A DNA stretch of 64,000 bases from Rhizobium sp. BK316 (GCF_014193695.1 NZ_JACHZR010000004.1:248001-312000), one strand, 5' to 3'. Shown: positions 8,310 through 17,322, numbered from the stretch's first letter. The notes: generated from the letters alone by a model not told the origin. Made by a program: numbers and translations.

Positions 8310-9239
8310 TCATGCATGCGTCTGCTGGCCGACACCTGCTCTGAAAGCATCCGGCCGAGCAGCAAGATGCTCGGCCACGAAATCCACGAAGGCCCGAACC
8401 TTCGGGGACAATTGGCGATTTGACGGCCAGACGAGCGACAACGACCCAAACGCGACCATGTATGACGTCAGGACGGGAACGAGCGATCCCGTGCGGATAT
8501 GGGCCGCCGCTACATAAACCGGCAGGTGCGCGATACCCAAACCATCCAGCGCGGCCCGCAGGCCGGCATCCGTATTGTTGAACGTCAGGCTGCTCGGCAA
8601 GATCAGTTTTTCGTTCGGAGGAGCAAAGGCCCAGAGCGCAAGGCGGCCGCTGGTCGGATATTTGAAATGAATGCAGGCATGTTCCGCAAGGTCAGCCGGC
8701 ACCGTTGGCAGCGTATGGCGATCGAAATAGCCGGGGCTTGCGCAGACGACAAAATGCTGCTCGCCGAGACGGCGGGCGATTAGACTTGTATCGGCGAGTT
8801 CCCCGCTGCGAATGGCGACATCCAGCCCTTCTGCGACGAGATCGGCGACGCGATCTTCAAAATCGATATCCAGTTCGATCTCGGGATATCGCTCAACGAA
8901 GGCCGGCAGGATGGGCATCAACAGATGATGGCCGACGATATGGGCGACACTGATGCGCAGGCGCCCCCTCGGACGCTTCCGGCTTTCTATTAGACTTGCC
9001 TCGGCATCTTCGAGGTCATCGATGATGCGCTTGCAGCGTTCGTAGAAGGCCGCACCTTCCTCCGTGAGGCTGATGTTACGCGTCGTCCTGTTGAACAACC
9101 GAACACCAAGCCGTGCTTCGAGGCGAGCGATCGCCTTGCCGATGGCCGAAGGAGACACGCCGGCGACGCGGGCCGCCGCCACATAGCTGCGTCGTTCGGC
9201 GGCGTGAACGAAGGCAGAAAGGCTGCTGAAACTATCCAT
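8310..9239 (-). CDS. LysR-family transcriptional regulator, divergent from MFS efflux gene
   Basis: A 309-residue LysR protein of the DmlR/AaeR-like subgroup. The N-terminus MDSFSSLSAFVHAAERRSYV leads into a winged helix (GVSPSAIGKAIARLEARLG, residues 28-46) with the NRTTRNISLTEEG wing typical of this group. An effector domain follows. It is divergent from a 14-helix MFS exporter, with 130 bp between the starts and a strong dyad at 9249-9271, so it most likely regulates that exporter. Such pairs usually respond to a toxic small molecule exported by the pump. Confidence 0.92.
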   Translation of the reverse strand: MDSFSSLSAFVHAAERRSYVAAARVAGVSPSAIGKAIARLEARLGVRLFNRTTRNISLTEEGAAFYERCKRIIDDLEDAEASLIESRKRPRGRLRISVAHIVGHHLLMPILPAFVERYPEIELDIDFEDRVADLVAEGLDVAIRSGELADTSLIARRLGEQHFVVCASPGYFDRHTLPTVPADLAEHACIHFKYPTSGRLALWAFAPPNEKLILPSSLTFNNTDAGLRAALDGLGIAHLPVYVAAAHIRTGSLVPVLTSYMVAFGSLSLVWPSNRQLSPKVRAFVDFVAEHLAARPDAFRAGVGQQTHA

Positions 9240-9248
9240 GACTGCATT

Positions 9249-9271
9249 ATTAAGGACATTCTGTCATTAAT
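9249..9271. promoter_or_regulatory. Candidate LysR operator between lysR and MFS gene
   Basis: Ten-base arms attaaggaca and tgtcattaat are inverted repeats with one mismatch around a ttc centre. The site starts ten bases upstream of the LysR ATG, so occupancy could give autorepression and control of the divergent MFS gene. This is the clearest operator-like dyad in the first 13 kb. Confidence 0.55.
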
Positions 9272-9369
9272 GTAAGTCCATCCCGCGTAATTGTCCAATA
9301 TTCAAGACAGGATATCGTTTTCGTCGCAGGTCCAATCCAGTTCCTGCTTTCCTTCAACCGGAGACGAAA

Positions 9370-10812
9370 ATGACATTGATACAGGGGGAACGCCGGCGCG
9401 CAGGAGCAATTTCCTCGCTCGCGGTGCTATTGGCAGGAAACTTCGTCACGATCCTCGATATTTTCATAGTCAACGTTGCGCTCCCCGACATTCAACGGGA
9501 CCTGCACGCCTCGAATGCCGAATTGCAGATGATCATGGTGGCTTACAGCGTCTCCTATGGCGCAATGCTGCTCAATGGGGCGCGACTGGGCGACTTTTAC
9601 GGCCGGCGGCGCATGTTTCTCTCCGGCATGGCAATCTTTGCACTGGCGTCCTTGCTGTGCGGCATGGCCTTGTCGCCCTGGAGTCTCATCGTCTCACGGG
9701 CACTGCAGGGCATCGGGGCAGCCCTGCTGATGCCGCAGGTCTACGCGTCGCTGCGACTGTTGTTCAATGGCGACGAGCGTCGGCAGGCTTTTGCGGTGAT
9801 GGGCGCGGTGCAAGGTATCGCAGGCGCAGCCTCGCAACTGCTCGGCGGCGGCCTGATGGCACTCGATGTCGGCAGCCTCGGCTGGCGCCTGATCTTCTTT
9901 ATTAACCTGCCCATCGCCGCCTATGCCCTCATTGCCGGGAGGTTCATCATTGAAACCAGAGAAGCGACATCGGCAGGGCTCGACCTCACGGGAGCATTGC
10001 TCGGCGCCTTGGCCCTCACGGCAGCCCTATTGCCGGCGATGGTGGGGCAAGAACAACATTGGCCATGGTGGGCGATCCTCGGCTTGTTGTCGTCGGTGCC
10101 TTTGTTCGCAGCCTTCATCGCCTATGAAAACCGCTTGATGCGGCGCGGCGGCGCTCCCATCATCGATCCCTCGCTGTTCAGGAACGGCGGCGTGGCCCTC
10201 AGCATATTGGCGTCGTTTCTGTTTTTCTCGGCGATCAGCTCGTTCTCGCTGTCGCTGACGATTTTCTTGCAGGTCGGCCTTGGCCGGACCCCTTTGCAGG
10301 CGGCCATGCTGTTCCTGCCATCCACAATCGCGTTCTTCGCCGGCTCCCTGGTCTCGGCCCCGCTTGCGAAACGGTTGCGGCATCACGCGCCAACGCTAGG
10401 TATGGGCATCTTCGGCTTAGGCTTGCTGCTGGCAGTCATTGGCGGCCTTGTCGGCGGAGAGACATCAGCGTTGACTATCTCCGTGATTCTCCAAGGGTTT
10501 GGCCAGGGAATTGTCATCCCGCTTCTGCTCAACATGGTTCTAAGCACCGTTACAAATGCCGAAGCCGGGATGGCGTCAGGCGTCTTCAGCACAATACAGA
10601 CCACAGGTTCGGCTTTCGGCGTGACGATCGTCGGTATGATCCTGTTCGGCATGACCGACGGGAGCGGTTCAGAACCTGGTTCCGCTGTTCGAACTGCCGG
10701 CGTCGATGGGTCAGCGTTCGCGGGTGCAACGCTCTATAATTTGGTCGCTGTTACTCTGGGCTTCGTTCTCTTCCGCGCCTTACAAATGGGCAACAATGGA
10801 CCACGCACATAG
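9370..10812 (+). CDS. MFS drug-efflux transporter, DHA2 (EmrB/QacA) family
   Basis: A 480-residue integral membrane protein with about 14 hydrophobic segments, as expected for the DHA2 group of proton-driven multidrug antiporters. Motif A-like sequence GARLGDFYGRRRMFLSG follows the second helix, and the first helix contains the motif D1-like LDIFIVNVALPDIQ. The start at 9370 follows an ACCGGAGACGAAA ribosome site. The gene is divergent from a LysR gene, and a GC-rich hairpin follows it at 10845. No membrane-fusion partner is adjacent, so it may act alone. The exported compound is unknown. Confidence 0.92.
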   Translation: MTLIQGERRRAGAISSLAVLLAGNFVTILDIFIVNVALPDIQRDLHASNAELQMIMVAYSVSYGAMLLNGARLGDFYGRRRMFLSGMAIFALASLLCGMALSPWSLIVSRALQGIGAALLMPQVYASLRLLFNGDERRQAFAVMGAVQGIAGAASQLLGGGLMALDVGSLGWRLIFFINLPIAAYALIAGRFIIETREATSAGLDLTGALLGALALTAALLPAMVGQEQHWPWWAILGLLSSVPLFAAFIAYENRLMRRGGAPIIDPSLFRNGGVALSILASFLFFSAISSFSLSLTIFLQVGLGRTPLQAAMLFLPSTIAFFAGSLVSAPLAKRLRHHAPTLGMGIFGLGLLLAVIGGLVGGETSALTISVILQGFGQGIVIPLLLNMVLSTVTNAEAGMASGVFSTIQTTGSAFGVTIVGMILFGMTDGSGSEPGSAVRTAGVDGSAFAGATLYNLVAVTLGFVLFRALQMGNNGPRT

Positions 10813-10844
10813 GGCGGTCCTGCATCTTGCAGTGAACGGGCTCT

Positions 10845-10871
10845 CCGCCGTCACGGGCTGACGGCGGCTTT
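10845..10871 (+). terminator. Intrinsic terminator after the MFS gene
   Basis: Perfect 9-bp arms ccgccgtca and tgacggcgg around cgggc, followed by cttt, 33 bp past the MFS stop. The short T-run makes it a moderate terminator, which may also work for the convergent ClC gene. Confidence 0.55.
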
Positions 10872-10896
10872 CACCGATATAGCAGGTGCTTGAGCT

Positions 10897-12711
10897 TCAT
10901 CTGCGCCCTTCATTTGTCCGGCGCGGTCCGAAATAGGGCCGGCGCTCCGTCTCGGTGGCCCTTAGCTGATAGCGAAGCCGCAGCAGGTCCTTGCGGGCGA
11001 CGAGGCCGCGCAATTGCCCGTTTTCAGGGTCGACGATCGGAATGCGGCCGGCATCGGTTGCGAGCATCAGATCGGCGACGTAGCCGACCGTATCGTCGGG
11101 ATGGGCTAACGGCAGCGACGCATCGGAGATGAAATCGCCGAGCATCTGGTCGGTGAGGGTGCCATCCTGCTGCCAGCGCAGCGCATCGCCGCGTGACACC
11201 AGTCCCTTCACGATACCCTTGCTATCAACGACGGGATAAACCCGGTGGGTCTTCGGTATGGTGACGAAGAAACTGGTGGCTTCGCCAACCGTCATATCGG
11301 CCGGGAACGTATCGACTTGCCTGATCATGATATCGCGGGCGCGGGAGAATTCGAAGGGGTCGATGCCATATTCACGGGTGATGTGCTGGCCGCGGCGGGC
11401 GATCTTTTCCGTCAGGATCGAGCGGCGCAGAAGGAGAACCGTGACCGCATAGGCGGAGACGGTTGCCGCCAGCAGCGGCAGCAGCGAAGAGACATCGCCC
11501 GTCAGCTCCACGGCGAAAAAGGTGCCGGTCAGCGGCGCGCGCATGGTGCCGCCCATCATGGCGGCCATGCCGAGCAGCGCCCAGAAGCCGGGATCGCCGG
11601 GAAGGAAAAGGCCGACCAGCCAGCCGAGCGCGCCGCCGAAGATCAACAGCGGCGCCAGCACGCCACCCGATGTGCCCGATGACAGGGCGACCAGCCAGAT
11701 CGCTGCCTTGACCAGCAGGATCGTCAGCACGGCGGCCGGCAATATGGAGCTGTTCAGCAAGCCGTCGATGATATCGTAACCGACGCCGAGCGCGCGCGGC
11801 TCGATCAGGCCGCCGAGGCCGATGAAGAGGCCCCCGAGCGCCGGGCACCACATCCAGTGGATCGGCAGGGCCTCGAAGAGATCTTCGATCTTGTAGAGCA
11901 GCGTCGTCAGGATGCCGGATTGCAGCCCGGCGATGATACCCATGGCAGCGCAGAGCAGGATGCCCCACCAGGGCAGGTCCATATGGAACTGCTTGGGAAA
12001 GAGCGGGCCGGCCTGAAACAGGAAGGGACGCCAGCAGATCGATACACAGGCGGCGACCGCGACCGGAATGAAGCTGCGCGGCTTCCATTCAAACAGCAAC
12101 AGTTCGACGGCGAGCATGATGGCGGCGATCGGCGAGCCGAAGATCGCCGTCATGCCGGCCGCGGCACCCGCGACCAGCAGCGTCTTGCGCTCGGCCGAGC
12201 TCAGGTGAAAGCACTGGGCAAAGAGCGAGCCGATCGCGCCGCCCGTCATGATGATCGGGCCTTCCGCGCCGAAGGGGCCGCCGGTGCCGATCGAGATCGC
12301 CGATGAGAGTGGCTTCAGGATCGCCACTTTCGGCGACATGCGGCTGCCGCCGATCAGGATCGCTTCGATTGCCTCGGGAATGCCGTGGCCGCGGATCTTT
12401 TCGGAACCGAAGCGAGCCATCAACCCGATGACGAGGCCGCCGATGACGGGAATGAGAACTATCCAGACCGAACGCGGCGCCTGCGCCATCGAGACGGCCG
12501 CGATGCTGAAGCGGTGAAACCAGACGAGGTTCGTCACCAGCGAGATGAGACTGACCAGTACCCAGGCGGCAAAGGCGCCGCCGGTGCCGACGATCAGCGC
12601 CATACCGATGAGAGCAAGAACGCGTTTATCCGTGGTGAAATCGCCGGCCTCGCGGCGGGAGAGGCCACCCATGAAATCATGGGAGCGATGTGGGATTTTC
12701 TGGGGAGGCAT
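10897..12711 (-). CDS. ClC-family chloride channel/transporter with C-terminal CBS pair
   Basis: A 604-residue protein. Residues about 30-430 form the ClC membrane domain, with HGIPEAIEAIL (GSGIP-like filter), GPFGAEGPIIMTGG (second filter region carrying the gating Glu) and SSGTSGGVLAPLL (third region). Residues about 450-590 hold two CBS motifs ending KGLVSRGDALRW and RGLVARKDLLRL, which often sense adenine nucleotides. The gating Glu in GAEGP is kept; whether it is a channel or a H+/Cl- exchanger cannot be decided. It is divergent from two MarR-like genes, with a perfect 7-bp dyad between them. Confidence 0.92.
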   Translation of the reverse strand: MPPQKIPHRSHDFMGGLSRREAGDFTTDKRVLALIGMALIVGTGGAFAAWVLVSLISLVTNLVWFHRFSIAAVSMAQAPRSVWIVLIPVIGGLVIGLMARFGSEKIRGHGIPEAIEAILIGGSRMSPKVAILKPLSSAISIGTGGPFGAEGPIIMTGGAIGSLFAQCFHLSSAERKTLLVAGAAAGMTAIFGSPIAAIMLAVELLLFEWKPRSFIPVAVAACVSICWRPFLFQAGPLFPKQFHMDLPWWGILLCAAMGIIAGLQSGILTTLLYKIEDLFEALPIHWMWCPALGGLFIGLGGLIEPRALGVGYDIIDGLLNSSILPAAVLTILLVKAAIWLVALSSGTSGGVLAPLLIFGGALGWLVGLFLPGDPGFWALLGMAAMMGGTMRAPLTGTFFAVELTGDVSSLLPLLAATVSAYAVTVLLLRRSILTEKIARRGQHITREYGIDPFEFSRARDIMIRQVDTFPADMTVGEATSFFVTIPKTHRVYPVVDSKGIVKGLVSRGDALRWQQDGTLTDQMLGDFISDASLPLAHPDDTVGYVADLMLATDAGRIPIVDPENGQLRGLVARKDLLRLRYQLRATETERRPYFGPRRTNEGRR

Positions 12712-12749
12712 TGCAGGTCCTGTTGACGGCTTCGTTCCTGCCGCAAATA

Positions 12750-12764
12750 TATCGTAGTACGATA
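12750..12764. promoter_or_regulatory. Palindromic operator candidate between clc and marR genes
   Basis: Perfect arms tatcgta and tacgata surround one base, 33 bp before the MarR start and 39 bp before the ClC start. Length and symmetry fit a MarR-dimer site. The surrounding AT-rich sequence could hold the promoter, so binding would repress one or both directions. Confidence 0.5.
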
Positions 12765-12796
12765 CAAATCAACAGACAAAAACAGGAGCTGTAATC

Positions 12797-13243
12797 ATGT
12801 CGAACAAAGACCGCGCTCTATCTGAAATCGAATTTGAAGCGCTTGCCAACCTGAGATATAGGATTCGCAAGTTTCGCCAATTCAGCGCAAAGGCCGCCGA
12901 TAAGCTCGGCCTGACGGGGCAGCAGCATCAGGCGCTTCTGGCGATCAAGGGGCTGGGCATCGGGGACCGGATGAGCCTGTCCGATCTTGCGGACAAGCTT
13001 TTTCTGACGCCGGATGAAGCCGCGGAACTGGCGGCGTCGCTGCAGGAGGCCGGCCATGTCACGATCGAAACGAAGCACAAACGCCGGCCGGCCGTGATGT
13101 TGACAGCGCAGGCAGAAGAGCTATTGCACCGTCTGACATCAGCCCATCTCTATGAGATCCGCGAGATGGCGCCGGAACTGATGCAGGCACTGCGCATGCT
13201 TGGGGATCACCGGCAGATGGAAGTGGCCGCATGGATGCAGTGA
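12797..13243 (+). CDS. MarR-like winged-helix regulator, first of a tandem pair
   Basis: A 148-residue protein with a MarR-type winged-helix core: LTGQQHQALLAIKGL (helix 2 region), MSLSDLADKLFLTPDEAAEL (helix-turn-helix, about residues 59-78) and a wing around ETKHKRRPAVMLTAQAEELL. A short AGGAG precedes ATG 12797. It is about half identical by eye to the next gene over the N-terminal 45 residues (YEALANLRY type and QQHQALLAI), so the two arose by tandem duplication. Their divergent neighbour is a ClC channel. In this copy the recognition helix and wing differ most from the paralogue. Confidence 0.85.
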   Translation: MSNKDRALSEIEFEALANLRYRIRKFRQFSAKAADKLGLTGQQHQALLAIKGLGIGDRMSLSDLADKLFLTPDEAAELAASLQEAGHVTIETKHKRRPAVMLTAQAEELLHRLTSAHLYEIREMAPELMQALRMLGDHRQMEVAAWMQ

Positions 13244-13256
13244 TCGCAGAGGACGC

Positions 13257-13712
13257 ATGGTGAAGAAGCCGAAAGACGATCTGACGGATGCCGATTACGA
13301 GGCGCTGTCGAACCTGCGTTATACGCTGCGTCGGTTCATGGATTTCAGCGCCTCGGCCGCGCAGGAGGAGGGGCTGCCGGCGCAGCAGCATCAAGCGCTG
13401 CTTGCGATCCGCGGCTATCGCGGGGAAGACGCCATGACGATCGGCATCCTTGCCGAGCGCCTGCTGATCGCCCCGCATTCGGCGACCGAACTCGTCGGCC
13501 GCCTGGTCGCCGCAGGCTATGTCTTGCGCCAGACGGACCCGGCCGACAAGCGGCGGCAGACGCTGGAGCTGACCAAAAAGGCCGACGACATCCTGGAGCG
13601 GCTGACGGCCATTCATCTGACCGAAATCCGGGACATGGCGCCGCGGCTCATCGATATCCTGCGGGGTCTACAGGCCGGCGGCGAACTCGATATCAACCCC
13701 TGGTCACGCTGA
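13257..13712 (+). CDS. MarR-like winged-helix regulator, second of a tandem pair
   Basis: A 151-residue MarR-type protein. ATG 13257 is chosen because AGAGGA precedes it and the protein then begins MVKKPKDDLTDADYEALSNL, matching the paralogue. The HTH is near MTIGILAERLLIAPHSATEL and the wing contains QTDPADKRRQTLELTKKADD, which is the classical MarR DxRxxR-like wing. The stop of the first gene lies 13 bp upstream, so the two are probably co-transcribed and may form homo- or heterodimers. The end of both proteins (IHLTEIRDMAPRL against AHLYEIREMAPEL) is strongly alike, which is where MarR dimers form. Confidence 0.85.
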   Translation: MVKKPKDDLTDADYEALSNLRYTLRRFMDFSASAAQEEGLPAQQHQALLAIRGYRGEDAMTIGILAERLLIAPHSATELVGRLVAAGYVLRQTDPADKRRQTLELTKKADDILERLTAIHLTEIRDMAPRLIDILRGLQAGGELDINPWSR

Positions 13713-13790
13713 CGGTCAGGCCCGTGTGTATTCGCCTGTTTCAGGTGATGGCGGATGCCAGGTCAGCCGGAAGCGCGGCGGATATGTGCC

Positions 13791-14369
13791 TTAGGGTTTC
13801 CGCGTGAAGACACCGAGATTGTAGAGCTGGACGCGCCTGTTACTGGCGGCCTCCGATTTCGAGCCCTCGATCGGGAAATATTCGCCGACACCGACCGCAT
13901 AGAGACGGCTGGCATCGACGGCAAATGTCGTCGAAAGAATCTCCTTGATCGCTTCGGCCCGCTGCTGGCTGAGGTCGAGATTGTGCTGGTCGGTGCCGGT
14001 CGAACTCGTATGGCCGACGACGAGGAACTTGTAGGCCCAGAGGTTCGGATGATGCAGCGCGTCGGCGATCATGCCGAGCGTGCGGTAGGATTCCGGCTCG
14101 ATGGCGACGGAATCGTTCGCGAAGTCGATCTCTACTACCATCTGCGGCAGGCGCGCGACCTTGCTCCAGTTCGGCAGGCCGGACATCTGTTTTCCGGACC
14201 CGTTCATGGCCTCTTGTCTCAGCAGTTCGACGTCGACGATGGGCGCTGCCCCCTGAAGCTTTCCGAGGCCGTTGATGATCCGCTCCTGGGAGACCTGCTG
14301 CGCAAGCGCAAGGGCGGGCAAGAGGAGGGCGGCAGCAAAGCCGGCGAGGGCGATTTTTCTGGATATCAT
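13791..14369 (-). CDS. OmpA-like peptidoglycan-associated secreted protein
   Basis: A 192-residue envelope protein. A signal peptide MISRKIALAGFAAALLLPAL precedes LAQQ. Residues about 75-190 form an OmpA C-terminal-like domain with VVGHTSSTGTDQHNLDLSQQ and RAEAIKEIL, the peptidoglycan-contact region, and end with AASNRRVQLYNLG. ATG 14369 has GGAGG seven bases upstream; longer in-frame sequence upstream is Arg-rich and overlaps the next gene, so it is rejected. The gene begins four bases after the stop of a Cys-rich secreted protein, so the two are translated from one mRNA and probably work together in the periplasm. Confidence 0.88.
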   Translation of the reverse strand: MISRKIALAGFAAALLLPALALAQQVSQERIINGLGKLQGAAPIVDVELLRQEAMNGSGKQMSGLPNWSKVARLPQMVVEIDFANDSVAIEPESYRTLGMIADALHHPNLWAYKFLVVGHTSSTGTDQHNLDLSQQRAEAIKEILSTTFAVDASRLYAVGVGEYFPIEGSKSEAASNRRVQLYNLGVFTRKP

Positions 14370-14373
14370 GACC

Positions 14374-14796
14374 TTACCTCCAGCCTGCATTTGATATTGC
14401 CTGATTGCACTGGGCACTGATCGTTTTCTGCTTTTTGGCCAGGCATGCGAGAATATAGCCGTCGCCGACGACGCCATTGCAGCGCCGCGCCATGTCGGTG
14501 GCGCAGACCTTGCTGTAGGCCGTCTGCGCCTGCTCCCGCTTCTGGATCGATGCCGCGACACTCGCAAGCGTGGATGTGCAGGTTGGCGAAACCTTGCCCG
14601 CATTCTGTGCCAGGCAATCGGCGATCCTGTTATTGCCGAGGTTCAGCCCCTTGCAGAGCTTCTTGATATCGGCGCCGCAATCCTTCGCGAGCACGGTGAT
14701 CGCATCGGCATAGCTGATCGTGTCTGCCTTCGCGGCACCCGTGCAGGCGATGACGACGATCGCCGCCGCGCCAATCAGTCTCCATATTCCAGGCAT
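14374..14796 (-). CDS. Secreted protein with two cysteine-rich repeats
   Basis: A 140-residue protein with an N-terminal signal peptide (about residues 1-24, ending AAKA). The mature part has eight Cys in two units with the spacing C-x7-C-x12-C-x11-C and C-x7-C-x11-C-x11-C, for example DCGADIKKLC and VCATDMARRC. This resembles the cysteine-rich (GLG1-type) repeat found in many alphaproteobacterial periplasmic proteins. Function is unknown; the arrangement suggests two disulfide-linked helical hairpins. It is the first gene of a pair with the OmpA-like protein four bases downstream. Confidence 0.8.
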   Translation of the reverse strand: MPGIWRLIGAAAIVVIACTGAAKADTISYADAITVLAKDCGADIKKLCKGLNLGNNRIADCLAQNAGKVSPTCTSTLASVAASIQKREQAQTAYSKVCATDMARRCNGVVGDGYILACLAKKQKTISAQCNQAISNAGWR

Positions 14797-14917
14797 GCGT
14801 AGCCCTCCTGCTGCGGCGCCGGAATGGCGCCCCCTCGGGGCTATTGAATGCAGATCGGGAGAGTTCGGATAAGTACGTTACCGTAAACTCGCTGTAAATC
14901 GGCAGGTGAGGGTACTG

Positions 14918-15553
14918 TTACGTGCTCGCCCGCCGATAGAGCGCCAAGGACCCGGCAAGCGTCAGCAAGGCGCCGCCGCAGATCCGGTCGAGCCAGAGCG
15001 CGCCCGATTTCCTGAGCAGCCGGACGGCCTGCGAACCGAGAGCCGCGTAGCCGAACATGACCATGAAATCGATGGCGGCGAAGACGAAGGCGAGCATGGC
15101 ATATTGCTCGGCCTGCGGACCCGAGGGATCGATGAATTGCGGCAGGAAGGCCGAGAAGAACAGGTAGCCCTTGGGGTTGGTGACGGCGACGAGAAAGCTC
15201 TTCAGGAAGATCGTCACCGCGGAAGCGGCTGCGTTTCCGCTTTCAGAGCGCAGCGAGACGTCAAGCGTTCCCTTCGAACGCAGCAACATGACACCCAGGA
15301 AGGCGAGGTAGCAGACGCCGACCCATTTGACGACGGTGAACCAGAATTCCGAAGCAGCGAGCAGGGCACCAAGACCCAATGCGACTGCGCCGATCAGCAC
15401 GAAGTCGGAAAGGACTGCGCCGATCATGCCCGATATCGCCCGGCGCACCCCGAATTTCGAGCCGTTCGTCAGGGCGAGAAGCACGGTCGGGCCGGGCGTG
15501 GCGATGCCGATGAATGCCACGAGCGCAAATGCAAGAACCGTCATTTCAGTCAT
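14918..15553 (-). CDS. LysE/RhtB-family amino-acid exporter
   Basis: A 211-residue inner-membrane protein with about six hydrophobic segments. The N-terminus MTEMTVLAFALVAFIGIATP followed by GPTVLLALTNGSKFGVRRA is the family signature region. Members export amino acids or homoserine lactones; the substrate here is unknown. ATG 15553 is selected because AGGAGG lies five bases upstream; in-frame sequence further upstream to 15673 has no leader character. It is flanked by the Cys-rich/OmpA pair and a divergent DUF1254 gene. Confidence 0.9.
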   Translation of the reverse strand: MTEMTVLAFALVAFIGIATPGPTVLLALTNGSKFGVRRAISGMIGAVLSDFVLIGAVALGLGALLAASEFWFTVVKWVGVCYLAFLGVMLLRSKGTLDVSLRSESGNAAASAVTIFLKSFLVAVTNPKGYLFFSAFLPQFIDPSGPQAEQYAMLAFVFAAIDFMVMFGYAALGSQAVRLLRKSGALWLDRICGGALLTLAGSLALYRRAST

Positions 15554-15837
15554 ATCGTCCTCCTGCGTGTCAGGAATCGAGTTATGGCATTCACTTGACT
15601 TTTGTGGAAGGGCCTTCAAGGAAAGCCAATATCCTGCTCCGGATCGAAGCACAGGCTTATGTATTCCGGCCATTTACGGCGCCGTTTACTGTAACGTACT
15701 TCCGGATATACGCCCCTTATGTTTCGCTCGGGTCGCTCAGCAGGTCCCAGTACCTTGGCCATCTTGGCCTCGCCAAAGATGCCCTGTCTCAATCAAGGTC
15801 CTGCCGGGTTCTTCATTTCGTTCCGGGGGAAACGCAC

Positions 15838-17322
15838 ATGACAATCCAGTTTGGGATCAGACGCCTGTTGCGAACGCCTATATCGTTCATCTTCCTGTCA
15901 ATTGCTTCGATGGCCATTCCGGCCGCACCTGAGGTCAGGGCCGCTTCCCTGACGGAACAGGAAGCACGTGAGATCGGCATCGAAGCCTATGTCTATTTTT
16001 ATCCGCTGATATCGATGGACATCACGCGCAAGCAATTGACCAACATGGAACCGAAGGAGGGGGCAATCGGTGGTCCGGCCAACCGGTTCGCCAATATCCG
16101 CGCGTTTCCGACGGCGGACATGAGGGCCGTGGTCCGGCCGAATTTCGACACGCTCTATTCGAGCGGCTGGCTCGACCTGACGAAGGAACCGATGGTGGTT
16201 ACCGCACCGGATACCGGAGGCCGCTATTACCTCCTGCCGATGCTGGACATGTGGACGGATGTGTTCGCCGCGCCGGGCTGGCGAACGACGGGAACGTCGG
16301 CCGGAAATTTCCTGATCGCGCCGCCCGGCTGGAGGCCCGATCTTCGCGACAGGTTCGACGAATTCAAGCTGCCTGATGGAACCGAACGGATCGATGCTCC
16401 GACGCCCTATGTCTGGATCATCGGCCGCACCAAAACCGATGGCCCTGATGACTACGATGCCGTTCACAAGGTCCAGGACGGCTACAAGATCACCCCGCTG
16501 TCGCAGTGGGGCAAAGACGCCAAGCCGGCCAAGGTCAAGATAGACCCTTCCGTCGACATGAAGACGCCGCCGAAGACGCAGGCCGATACGGCTTCGGCGG
16601 AAGACTATTTCGCTTACGCTGCCGAACTCCTGAAGCTTCATCCGCCGCACAGCACCGATCAGCCGATCATTGCCCGCATGAAGCGGATCGGCATCGAGCC
16701 TGGCAAGAGCTTCGATCTCTCCAAGGCCGATCCTGTCGTCCAGAAAGCGTTGAAGACGGCACCGCAGGATGCGCAGGCGCTCATGGGCTGGAAGGTGAAG
16801 ACATTGGCACGCGTGGTCAATGGCTGGTCGATGAATACCGACACGATGGGCGTCTATGGCAATTACTACCTGAAACGCGCGATCGTGGCGCAACAGGGAC
16901 TTGGCGCCAATCTGCCTGAAGACGCCATCTATCCGCTGAACCTTGCGGATGAAACCGGCAGTCCGCTGGATGGACGAAGCAATTACACCATCCATTTCGA
17001 AAAGGAGAACATTCCGCCGGTCAACGCTTTCTGGTCGGTCACCCTTTATGACAGTGACGGCTTCCAGGTCGCCAATCCGCTCAATCGTTTCGCGGTCAGC
17101 AGCTGGATGCCGTTCCAGTTCAACGCCGACGGCTCGCTCGACCTCTATTTCCAGACCGAAAGTCCCGGCAAGGACAAGGAATGGAACTGGCTGCCGGCGC
17201 CGAACGGCCCGTATAATCTGACGATGAGGCTCTATGCGCCGAAGGGCAGCGCGCTGATCGGCAAGTGGAACCCGCCGCCGGTGACGCGTGCGGCTCCAGC
17301 GGCTCCGCTCGCTGCCCAGTGA
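15838..17322 (+). CDS. Secreted DUF1254/DUF1214 protein
   Basis: A 494-residue protein with a signal peptide (about residues 1-38, ending EVRAAS). Residues about 50-180 match DUF1254 (AYVYFYPLISMDITRKQLTN, PNFDTLYSSGWLDL, YYLLPMLDMWTDVF) and residues about 370-490 match DUF1214 (VNAFWSVTLYDSDGF, NPLNRFAVSSWMPF, WLPAPNGPYNLTMRLY). The two domains together occur in periplasmic proteins of unknown function. ATG 15838 follows GGGGGAAACGCAC. The 284 bp upstream to the exporter start are presumed promoter region. No enzyme activity is known to me for this family. Confidence 0.85.
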   Translation: MTIQFGIRRLLRTPISFIFLSIASMAIPAAPEVRAASLTEQEAREIGIEAYVYFYPLISMDITRKQLTNMEPKEGAIGGPANRFANIRAFPTADMRAVVRPNFDTLYSSGWLDLTKEPMVVTAPDTGGRYYLLPMLDMWTDVFAAPGWRTTGTSAGNFLIAPPGWRPDLRDRFDEFKLPDGTERIDAPTPYVWIIGRTKTDGPDDYDAVHKVQDGYKITPLSQWGKDAKPAKVKIDPSVDMKTPPKTQADTASAEDYFAYAAELLKLHPPHSTDQPIIARMKRIGIEPGKSFDLSKADPVVQKALKTAPQDAQALMGWKVKTLARVVNGWSMNTDTMGVYGNYYLKRAIVAQQGLGANLPEDAIYPLNLADETGSPLDGRSNYTIHFEKENIPPVNAFWSVTLYDSDGFQVANPLNRFAVSSWMPFQFNADGSLDLYFQTESPGKDKEWNWLPAPNGPYNLTMRLYAPKGSALIGKWNPPPVTRAAPAAPLAAQ

